Origin: an uncultured Lysobacter sp. | GTDB lineage: Bacteria; Pseudomonadota; Gammaproteobacteria; Xanthomonadales; Xanthomonadaceae | Reading direction: 5' to 3' | Assembly: GCA_943913335.1 (NCBI GenBank) | Contig: CALTXS010000090.1 | Span: forward strand, 1 to 5,241 | DNA length: 5,241 nt | The notes under the pieces: generated by a model | The model's input: only the letters and a program-made list of their open reading frames with translations | Databases searched by the model: none | Told to the model about the DNA's origin: nothing | Made by a program: the position numbers and the translations under genes | In this document: in pieces, positions 1 to 5,241 of the stretch | How the letters are laid out: every line of letters starts with the position of its first letter | How positions within the stretch are numbered: position 1 is the stretch's first letter

Positions 1-974
1 ATGGTGGGATAGAACGCCGCCTTGGCTACATCAATGCCCTTAGCAGCAGCCTCTACGCGCCAACGTGCAGCGACCAGATCCGGACGATGTCCCAGCAGTT
101 CACTAGGCAGGATTGAAGGGACATTCAGACGACCCGCCTGCTTCATCGCAGGACGCGTAATGGCATTGCCTCGATCCGGTCCCTGCCCCATCAGCGCCGC
201 AATGGCATGCTTGAGCAAGGCAATCTGCTGATCGGCAGCGAACGAAAGTTGCTGTGCGGAAGCAATCGCCATTTGCGAATTGCGCACTTGCAGCTCGTTA
301 TCCAGACCCTTCTTAACGCGTGCCGAAGCCAGCTTTAACAGGGCCTCGTTGCGCTGCCGTTCGTCAGCAGCGACGTCCTTGGCACGGTAAGCCTGATCCA
401 GACCGACATAAGCGCGGGCGATGTTGGCGGAAATCGAAAGACGCGCAGCTTGCACATCAACTTGAGCGGCATGCACTGCATCCAGAGATTGTGCCTGCTT
501 GGCCTTGTTGCTGCCCCACACGTCAAAGGTCTTGGAGAACTGGACGCGACCAATGGTTGTGGCCTTGAACTCACCGCCGATCGGCTCAGGAATAATCGTC
601 TCGGGCAACTGCACGCCACTGACCTGGCCGACAGCCTGACCTTGCCATTTGTCTTCCTGAGTAACCAGTCCCAGTTGCGCATTGGCCAGATCGACGCGGG
701 CATTGGCAGCATCAAGCGATGGCTGTGCGGACAATGCCTCGCGAATCAGTGTGTCGAGCTGCGCATCGCCGAATGCAGTCCACCAGTTGGCGGCGGGAAA
801 CTCTGCACCGGAACGGACGTATTGACCCAACGATTCTTGCGTAGCCAATGTGGCATTGGCATCGTGTATTTGACCCTTGGGTTGCAGACCGCCCGTGCTG
901 GCGCAGGCCGACAGGGCCATTGCCAATGCGGCGGCCGTCAGACCGCGTGGGCGGAATGATTGACTCTTGCTCAT
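1..974 (-). CDS. NodT/TolC-type outer-membrane efflux lipoprotein (EmrC-like), 3' end outside window
   Basis: Outer-membrane factor of a tripartite drug efflux pump: a trimeric beta-barrel and periplasmic tunnel that carries substrate out of the cell. Translation from the ATG at 974-972 stays open for 324 codons to the window edge; the NodT family is usually about 450-500 residues, so roughly the last third is missing. The N-terminus is a lipoprotein signal with a basic start, a hydrophobic stretch (about residues 12-23) and the lipobox L21-S22-A23-C24, predicting lipidation at C24. Family signatures include NWWTAFGD shortly after the signal, ALMGQGPDRG near the middle, GHRPDL at 295-300 and an AAFYPT motif at the edge, all typical of the OEP repeats. 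It starts 12 nt after the marR stop with no clear Shine-Dalgarno, which suggests co-transcription and perhaps translational coupling. The marR-OMF order matches emrR-emrC of Stenotrophomonas, so EmrA/EmrB-like genes probably follow. An RND-type partner is the alternative. The family is secure; the pump type is inferred. Confidence 0.93.
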   Translation of the reverse strand, partial: MSKSQSFRPRGLTAAALAMALSACASTGGLQPKGQIHDANATLATQESLGQYVRSGAEFPAANWWTAFGDAQLDTLIREALSAQPSLDAANARVDLANAQLGLVTQEDKWQGQAVGQVSGVQLPETIIPEPIGGEFKATTIGRVQFSKTFDVWGSNKAKQAQSLDAVHAAQVDVQAARLSISANIARAYVGLDQAYRAKDVAADERQRNEALLKLASARVKKGLDNELQVRNSQMAIASAQQLSFAADQQIALLKHAIAALMGQGPDRGNAITRPAMKQAGRLNVPSILPSELLGHRPDLVAARWRVEAAAKGIDVAKAAFYPT

Positions 975-986
975 TGTGTACTGTTC

Positions 987-1442
987 TTATTGAGGTTCGT
1001 TAGACGACTGCAGATTACCGACGATGGTTTCGAGCGTATGAAACAGCTCGGAAAGACGGCGGTCGGAAATGTCGGCGAACGCACACTCGAGCGTGCGCAA
1101 GCCGCAGACTTCCATTTGTTTAGCGATCTTCCTGCCTTGCGCAGTCAGGTCCACGTGCATCACGCGCCGATCCTGTTCGGATGGTGTCCGAGTAACCAGA
1201 CCCTGCTCAATCAGGGAATCAATGACGCGCGTCATGGCACCGGCGTTAATAGCAGCACAGTCGGCCAGCGAGGACGACATTGCCGGACCGTTACGCAGAT
1301 TCTTCATGACGATGTACTGACTGAAGTTGATTTCGATGCCAACAGCAGCCAGCTCAGCAGACATGTGACGCCACAACTCTTCGCGAGTCTGGCGCAGCAA
1401 GCGGCCAAGATTGGAACTGCTGGAGGCATCTAGTGAAGTCAT
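987..1442 (-). CDS. MarR-family transcriptional regulator, likely repressor of the efflux operon (EmrR-like)
   Basis: A 151-residue dimeric winged-helix DNA-binding protein, a normal MarR length. The helix-turn-helix spans about residues 55-85 (LADCAAINAGAMTRVIDSL followed by EQGLVTR), and the wing carries the family signature SEQDRRVMHVDLTAQGR at 88-104 with D91-R92-R93. Flanking helices (about 12-50 and 105-145) would form the dimerisation and ligand pocket. MarR proteins of this context normally repress the adjacent pump and release DNA when a hydrophobic drug binds. I chose the ATG at 1442-1440. A TTG 12 codons upstream (1478) is in frame, but it is the first part of a perfect -35 hexamer, and the extra N-terminal residues look unlike the family. 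The gene has its own promoter surrounded by TATTG/CAATA repeats, suggesting autoregulation. Cysteines sit at 62 (in the HTH), 113 and 120; nothing shows that they are redox sensors. The inducer is unknown. Confidence 0.93.
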   Translation of the reverse strand: MTSLDASSSSNLGRLLRQTREELWRHMSAELAAVGIEINFSQYIVMKNLRNGPAMSSSLADCAAINAGAMTRVIDSLIEQGLVTRTPSEQDRRVMHVDLTAQGRKIAKQMEVCGLRTLECAFADISDRRLSELFHTLETIVGNLQSSNEPQ

Positions 1443-1447
1443 GGCGG

Positions 1448-1467
1448 ATATTGTGCATCCGCAATAT
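1448..1467. promoter_or_regulatory. Putative second MarR operator overlapping the marR -10
   Basis: An imperfect inverted pair, ATATTG at 1448-1453 and CAATAT at 1462-1467, separated by 8 nt. It overlaps the predicted -10 of marR, so a bound dimer would block RNA polymerase. The half-sites match those of the upstream palindrome at 1483-1502, but the TATTG-to-CAATA spacing is 8 nt here and 6 nt there, so this may be a weaker site. Centre-to-centre distance between the two is 35 bp. Assignment to this MarR protein is inferred from position and symmetry. Confidence 0.45.
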
Positions 1468-1478
1468 TTACTTGTCAA
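1450..1478 (-). promoter_or_regulatory. Predicted sigma70-type promoter of the marR-efflux operon
   Basis: On the minus strand a perfect -35 TTGACA (1478-1473) is followed after exactly 17 nt by CACAAT (1455-1450), matching four of six -10 consensus bases. The expected start of transcription, about 7-8 nt past the -10, falls at 1443-1442, which is the A of the marR ATG or the base before it. That leaves no room for a Shine-Dalgarno and suggests a leaderless mRNA. The two MarR-like palindromes flank and overlap it. The -35 lies inside a small 9-nt palindrome, CTTGTCAAG (1471-1479). Confidence 0.6.
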
Positions 1479-1482
1479 GGCA

Positions 1483-1502
1483 ACTATTGCTACCGCAATA
1501 GT
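1483..1502. promoter_or_regulatory. Perfect 20-bp palindrome, putative MarR operator
   Basis: ACTATTGC-TACC-GCAATAGT: two perfect 8-base arms with a 4-nt spacer, 4 bp upstream of the predicted marR -35. Size and symmetry are typical of sites bound by MarR dimers, and the TATTG/CAATA cores recur at 1449-1453, 1462-1466 and 1515-1519. It is AT-rich compared with its surroundings. Binding by the adjacent MarR protein is inferred. The short arms and lack of a T-tract make a terminator for the MFS gene less likely. Confidence 0.6.
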
Positions 1503-1553
1503 ATCCCGTCGAAGTATTGTTCAGCTCACCGACATCCGGGCCCTGCCCGCCTT

Positions 1554-2729
1554 TCAGGCCTCGCGATGCGGCACCGGTCGCTGCCGGCTACCGACAAAGA
1601 GGGCCAATCCGAGCAGTGCCAGCACCGCCCCAACCCAGCCGGTGGCGGGGTAACCCCAGCCCCAAGTCAGCACCAGACCACCCAGCCATGCACCCATGGC
1701 ATTGGCCAAATTAAAGGAGGCGTGATTCCCGGCCGCTGCCAACGTCTGCGCCTCGCCCGACACGTCCATTAGACGGATCTGCAAGGGATTGGCCAGGGTC
1801 ACCATCGTACCGATCAGGAATACCAGGGGCGCTGCCAGCACCTGCACGCCACACAGCAGTGCAAAGATGACGAGGCACAACGCACTCCACAGCAAACAGC
1901 CTTTGATCGCCGGCAGCAGCGCGCGGTCGGCAAAATGCGCGGCGGTGAGGCTACCGATGATTTGACCCACACCGAACATCGCAAGAATCCACGGAACGGT
2001 TTGCGAAGGCACTCCGGCATGTTGTTCGAGCGTCGGCACGATGTAGCTGAAGGCACTGAATAATCCGCACCCGCCAATCGCACCCGTCAGCAACGCAATC
2101 ACCACGGGCTGGCGCGTCAGAGATTTCAGTTCATCCATGGGATGCACTTCGGTGCCGGCCATTCCCTTCGGCACGAAACGCATCATTAGCAGGAGGCAGG
2201 CGGCAGCAAGTCCGGCCACTAGCCAGTAAACGGCGGGCCAGTCCAGTCTTCGACCAATCCATGTAGCGAGAGGAACTCCCGCCAGGGTGGCGACATTGAG
2301 TCCCATCATGATGGCGGCCACGGCTTTGGCCCGATGCTTGTGTCCTACCAGCTGCGCGCCCACCAGCGACGCCACACCAAAAAAGGCGCCATGCGGAAGG
2401 CCTGCAATGAATCGCGCCCACCACAGCTGTGTGGAGGTCGTGGCCAAGGCGCTAAAGGCATTGCCGATTGCGAACGCCACCATGAGTCCAAGCAGCAGCA
2501 CTTTACGCGGTGTGCGGGCGAACAGCACGGCCAGCACCGGCGCCCCGACTACGACGCCGATCGCATACGCACTGATGAAGTGACCCGCCTGCGGGATGCT
2601 GACCTGCATACCTTTGGCAATTTCGGGCAGTACGCCCATCGTGGCGAATTCGGTAGTACCGATGGCGAAGCCGCCGACCGCCATCGAGAACAGGGCCAGC
2701 GGCGCGGAGGGCGCGGTTCGATTAGTCAT
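1554..2729 (-). CDS. AraJ-like MFS transporter (DHA1 family, 12 TM, proton-driven exporter)
   Basis: Inner-membrane major-facilitator exporter of 391 residues from the ATG at 2729-2727; AraJ is similar in length. The N-terminal half closely follows the AraJ/DHA1 pattern: GTTEF at 24-28 in TM1, then MGVLPEIA, SIPQAGHFISAYAIGVVVGAP at about 44-64, a motif-A-like stretch (GAPVLAVLFARTPRK, 62-76) between TM2 and TM3, and RFIAGLPHGAFFGV at 106-119 in TM4. Hydrophobic segments continue to the C-terminus, with a polar central loop around 185-205, consistent with 6+6 helices. In-frame starts upstream (ATG 2759, GTG 2789) would add residues foreign to the family and overlap the predicted promoter, so I rejected them. 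Such proteins export drugs, sugars or amino-acid-like solutes by proton antiport; the substrate here is unknown. The stop lies 111 nt before marR, which has its own promoter, so the gene is a neighbour of the efflux operon rather than clearly part of it. Confidence 0.92.
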   Translation of the reverse strand: MTNRTAPSAPLALFSMAVGGFAIGTTEFATMGVLPEIAKGMQVSIPQAGHFISAYAIGVVVGAPVLAVLFARTPRKVLLLGLMVAFAIGNAFSALATTSTQLWWARFIAGLPHGAFFGVASLVGAQLVGHKHRAKAVAAIMMGLNVATLAGVPLATWIGRRLDWPAVYWLVAGLAAACLLLMMRFVPKGMAGTEVHPMDELKSLTRQPVVIALLTGAIGGCGLFSAFSYIVPTLEQHAGVPSQTVPWILAMFGVGQIIGSLTAAHFADRALLPAIKGCLLWSALCLVIFALLCGVQVLAAPLVFLIGTMVTLANPLQIRLMDVSGEAQTLAAAGNHASFNLANAMGAWLGGLVLTWGWGYPATGWVGAVLALLGLALFVGSRQRPVPHREA

Positions 2730-2735
2730 CGGCCC

Positions 2736-2764
2736 ATTGTAGTCAGCCCTAACCCGCATGCCAT
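2736..2764 (-). promoter_or_regulatory. Predicted promoter of the MFS transporter gene
   Basis: On the minus strand, TACAAT (2741-2736, five of six consensus bases) lies 17 nt downstream of ATGGCA (2764-2759, four of six). Only 6 nt separate the -10 from the MFS ATG at 2729, so transcription would begin at about the start codon itself, and no Shine-Dalgarno is present. As at marR, this suggests a leaderless message. No TATTG/CAATA half-site is seen here, so it is probably not under the same MarR control. Confidence 0.45.
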
Positions 2765-2781
2765 CTGCATTCGTTTGAAGT

Positions 2782-2800
2782 GGTCTCACGCCCTGAGACC
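2782..2800. repeat. Perfect inverted repeat in the divergent MFS/helicase intergenic region
   Basis: GGTCTCA-CGCCC-TGAGACC: perfect 7-base arms with a 5-nt spacer. It lies about 18 bp upstream of the predicted MFS -35 and 42 nt before the helicase ATG. It could be an operator serving one or both divergent genes, or a hairpin in the helicase leader if transcription starts upstream of it. No T-run follows on either strand, so an intrinsic terminator is unlikely. I do not recognise it as a known regulator site. Confidence 0.5.
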
Positions 2801-2842
2801 CGATCGGAGCAAGCTGATGGCAGTTTCACTGCGGTAGCCGCC

Positions 2843-5241
2843 ATGTCCCTGCCTTTACCCAACTCCATTTTCGATCTCACGGCGCCGCAGCCGGTTTCGG
2901 CCGCGCATTGGCCGCAGCGTCTGGCCCGCAAATACAAAGACCGCATCACGGCACATTGGGTGCAGCCTGCACGCACAGGCAGCTACGGAGAGTTTCCGGC
3001 ATCGGTACCGCCTTCGTTATTGAGTGCATTGCGTTCAAGGGGTATCGAGCGTCCCTACTCGCATCAGGCGCAAGCGATTACGGCAGCCATGCAAGGGCAA
3101 GACGTGTGCGTGGTGACCCCCACCGCCTCGGGCAAGTCCTTGTGCTACACGGTGCCGGTACTGAGCGCGGCCATGACGGCGGGCAAAAAATCCCTGTTTC
3201 TGTTTCCGACCAAGGCTTTGGCCCAAGATCAGGTCGCGGAGCTGCTCGATATCAACGCTGCGGGTGAGTTGGGTGTGCGCGCCGCCACCTTCGATGGCGA
3301 CACGCCCGGTGATCAGCGCCAGGCCATTCGGCTGCAGGGCGACATCGTCGTGTCCAATCCCGACATGCTGCATCAGGCCATCTTGCCGCATCACACCAAA
3401 TGGGCACAGTTCTTTGAGAACCTGCAGTTCATTGTGATCGATGAGATTCACACCTATCGCGGCGTGCTGGGTTCGCATCTGGCCAATGTGCTGCGACGGC
3501 TGCAGCGTATCTGCGATTTTTATGGGGTACGACCCCAATATATTTTGTGTTCGGCAACCATCGGCAATCCGGCCGAACACGCGCAGGCGCTAATTGGGCG
3601 CCCCGTGCACGCCATCACGGAATCCGGCGCGCCTAGCGGTGAACGCCATTTCTTTTTGTGGAACCCGCCCATCGTCAATCCCGATTTGGGTTTACGAGCG
3701 TCGGCCAGATCACAGTCCACCCGCATTGCCCGCACGGCCATCCAGGCCGGCCTCAAGACCCTGATCTTTGCGCAGTCACGCACCATGGTCGAGGTGCTGA
3801 CTAAGTATCTGAAAGATGTGTTTGATCACGACCCGCGGGTGCCGGCGCGTATTCGTGCGTATCGCGGTGGCTATCTGCCGACCGAACGTCGTGCAGCCGA
3901 GCGGGCCATGCGCAGCGGTGAGATCGATGGCATTGTCTCCACGTCCGCGTTGGAGCTAGGGGTCGATATCGGCGCCCTGGACGTGGTGGTGCTCAACGGA
4001 TATCCGGGCTCCATTGCCGCCACCTGGCAACGGTTCGGACGCGCCGGTCGGCGTCAGCAAAGTGCCGTCGGGGTCATGGTCGCCAGCTCCGATCCGCTCG
4101 ATCAGTACATCGTGCAGCAGCCGCAGTTCTTTACCGACTCGCCGCCGGAGCATGCGCGCATCGCGGCCGATCAACCGGTAATCCTGCTCGATCACATTCG
4201 CTGCGCTGCGTTTGAACTGCCGTTCGTGACCGGCGAGTCATTTGGTCATGTGGACCCTACCTTGTATCTGGAACTGCTGGAGCAAGATGGCGTCATCCAT
4301 CGCGAGGGCGATCGTTTCGAATGGATTGCCGACAGCTACCCTGCCAATGCCGTCAGTCTACGATCCGTGGCCGATGGCAACTTCGTCGTTGTAGATCGTA
4401 CCCAAGGCCGACAGACCATCATTGCCGAGGTCGATTACGCTTCGGCACCGCTGATGCTGTACGAGGGTGCGATTCACATGATTCAGTCCGTGCCCTATCA
4501 GGTCGAGCGCTTGGATTGGGAGGGCCGCAAAGCCTTCGTCACGCGGACACATGTTGATTACTACACCGACGCCATTGATTACACGCGATTAAAAGTACTC
4601 GACTCGTTCGATGTCACCGATTGCGGTTCGGGGGCCTCACACCACGGTGAGGTGCATGTGGTGCGACGCGTTGCGGGCTACAAGAAGATCCGTTACTACA
4701 CGCACGAAAATATCGGCTATGGTCCGGTCAATCTCCCTGATCAGGAGTTGCAGACTTCGGCGGTCTGGTGGCAGTTGCCGCAAGGGGTGCTGGAGACGGC
4801 GTTTGAGTCGCGACAGGATGCGCTCGACGGTTTCCTCGGCGCGGCGCATGCGCTGCATGTCGTGGCGCGGGTCGCAGTCATGGCTGAGGGTCGAGATCTG
4901 CAGCGGGCGGTTGGCTCGGGCGATGGCTCCTGGTCGGCGGTTACGGCTTCGAACGGTCGGGGCCAAATCCGCAGTCTCGATGGCGATGATTGCGCTCCGG
5001 CGGCCTTGCAGGGCTTTGCCCCTACCGTCTATCTGTACGATAACTATCCCGGCGGTGTCGGGCTGTCCGAGCCGTTGTGGCAACGCCAGGGCATGCTGGT
5101 GGCTCAGGCCGCACAACTGGTCCGCAATTGCGCATGCGCTGCCGGTTGTCCCAGTTGTGTTGGCCCCATTCCGAATGCGGCCGATGAGTTTGCCGATGGT
5201 CTGTCGCCGCGGCAGACCGCGCTGCGCGTGTTGGGCTTGCT
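2843..5241 (+). CDS. MrfA/YprA-like DEAD/DEAH-box DNA helicase with DUF1998/four-cysteine C-terminus, 3' end outside window
   Basis: Superfamily 2 helicase of the MrfA (B. subtilis YprA)/Hrq1 type; MrfA is a 3'-5' DNA helicase acting in mitomycin C lesion repair. The frame is open for 799 codons from the ATG at 2843 to the edge, with no frameshift. Motifs in order: Q-motif-like RPYSHQ (70-75), Walker A TPTASGKS (92-99, K98), Ia FPTKALAQDQ (121-130), II DEIH (200-203), III SAT (237-239), IV IFAQSR (308-313), V STSALELGVDIG (366-377) and VI QRFGRAGRR (396-404). After the two RecA lobes come a winged-helix-like region, the family motif NAVSLRS (502-508), YQVERLDW (552-559) and DYYTDAI (572-578), then YDNYPGGVGLSE (732-743) of DUF1998. 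The end has C763-x-C765-x3-C769-x2-C772, the metal-binding cluster of MrfA-type helicases. Probably only a few dozen residues are missing. No strong Shine-Dalgarno precedes the ATG, and no start codon upstream in frame looks better. It is divergent from the efflux genes and probably unrelated to them in function. Confidence 0.94.
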   Translation, partial: MSLPLPNSIFDLTAPQPVSAAHWPQRLARKYKDRITAHWVQPARTGSYGEFPASVPPSLLSALRSRGIERPYSHQAQAITAAMQGQDVCVVTPTASGKSLCYTVPVLSAAMTAGKKSLFLFPTKALAQDQVAELLDINAAGELGVRAATFDGDTPGDQRQAIRLQGDIVVSNPDMLHQAILPHHTKWAQFFENLQFIVIDEIHTYRGVLGSHLANVLRRLQRICDFYGVRPQYILCSATIGNPAEHAQALIGRPVHAITESGAPSGERHFFLWNPPIVNPDLGLRASARSQSTRIARTAIQAGLKTLIFAQSRTMVEVLTKYLKDVFDHDPRVPARIRAYRGGYLPTERRAAERAMRSGEIDGIVSTSALELGVDIGALDVVVLNGYPGSIAATWQRFGRAGRRQQSAVGVMVASSDPLDQYIVQQPQFFTDSPPEHARIAADQPVILLDHIRCAAFELPFVTGESFGHVDPTLYLELLEQDGVIHREGDRFEWIADSYPANAVSLRSVADGNFVVVDRTQGRQTIIAEVDYASAPLMLYEGAIHMIQSVPYQVERLDWEGRKAFVTRTHVDYYTDAIDYTRLKVLDSFDVTDCGSGASHHGEVHVVRRVAGYKKIRYYTHENIGYGPVNLPDQELQTSAVWWQLPQGVLETAFESRQDALDGFLGAAHALHVVARVAVMAEGRDLQRAVGSGDGSWSAVTASNGRGQIRSLDGDDCAPAALQGFAPTVYLYDNYPGGVGLSEPLWQRQGMLVAQAAQLVRNCACAAGCPSCVGPIPNAADEFADGLSPRQTALRVLGL

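Noticed and set aside
450..1433. Two plus-strand open frames (450-959 and 960-1433) opposite the outer-membrane factor and marR
   Set aside because: Both are antisense to well-recognised coding sequence, have no Shine-Dalgarno, and show no domain pattern.
1443..1478. Extended marR start at TTG 1478 (163 residues)
   Set aside because: The TTG is part of a perfect -35 hexamer and the added residues (Lys, three Cys/Gly) do not resemble MarR N-termini; ATG 1442 fits family length and sequence.
1537..1549. Hairpin CGGGC-CCT-GCCCG just after the MFS stop as a rho-independent terminator
   Set aside because: Only five base pairs and no T-run follows on the minus strand, so termination is not supported; read-through to marR or rho-dependent ending are equally possible.
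2334..2837. Plus-strand open frame of 167 codons opposite the 5' part of the MFS gene
   Set aside because: It is antisense to clearly conserved AraJ-like transmembrane segments, rich in Arg/His/Gly as shadows in GC-rich DNA are, and matches no family I know.
2730..2842. LexA/SOS box or plus-strand sigma70 promoter for the helicase
   Set aside because: No CTGT-N8-ACAG type box and no hexamer pair with suitable spacing is visible on the plus strand; the helicase promoter remains unidentified.
3035..3580. Minus-strand open frame of 181 codons inside the helicase gene
   Set aside because: It lies entirely antisense to conserved helicase motifs Walker A to III; the peptide shows no recognisable domain and is a codon-bias shadow of the real gene.
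4637..5116. Minus-strand open frame of 159 codons inside the helicase 3' region
   Set aside because: It overlaps the DUF1998 region in antisense; composition and lack of motifs indicate a shadow.

Overview
The window looks like the chromosome of a GC-rich proteobacterium. This rests on protein style: a NodT-type outer-membrane efflux lipoprotein, which implies a Gram-negative envelope; a MarR regulator placed directly before it; and an MrfA/YprA-type helicase with a four-cysteine C-terminus. The regulator/outer-membrane-factor order resembles the emrR-emrC-emrA-emrB layout described in Stenotrophomonas maltophilia, so a gamma- or betaproteobacterium (Xanthomonadales- or Burkholderiales-like) is my best guess. 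The species cannot be named from sequence alone.

Layout. The left half is a minus-strand drug-efflux block. In transcription order it holds an AraJ-like 12-TM major-facilitator exporter (2729 to 1554), a MarR-family regulator (1442 to 987), and the first 324 codons of a TolC/NodT-type outer-membrane factor (974 to beyond position 1). The regulator and the outer-membrane gene are only 12 nt apart and are probably one operon. The inner-membrane partners (an EmrA-like adaptor and EmrB-like pump) would be expected just beyond the left edge. The right half, 2843 to the edge, is one plus-strand gene for a large superfamily 2 DNA helicase of the MrfA/YprA/Hrq1 type. It has all helicase motifs, a DUF1998 region and a putative zinc cluster; only the extreme C-terminus is cut off.

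Regulation. The 111-nt gap before marR carries a good sigma70-like promoter (TTGACA, 17 nt, CACAAT) embedded in five TATTG/CAATA half-sites. These include a perfect 8+4+8 palindrome just upstream of the -35 and a second inverted pair over the -10, which is the arrangement expected for an autorepressing MarR protein. The promoters predicted for both marR and the MFS gene place transcription starts at or within a base or so of the ATG, and neither gene has a Shine-Dalgarno sequence, so both may be translated from leaderless mRNAs. The 113-nt divergent region between the MFS gene and the helicase contains a perfect 7+5+7 inverted repeat of unknown role.

Overall these are recognisable gene families. 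I saw no mobile element, CRISPR array, RNA gene or clearly new system. The most useful leads are the operator array, the possible leaderless starts and the helicase, whose next gene (a YprB/MrfB-type nuclease or not) lies outside the window.
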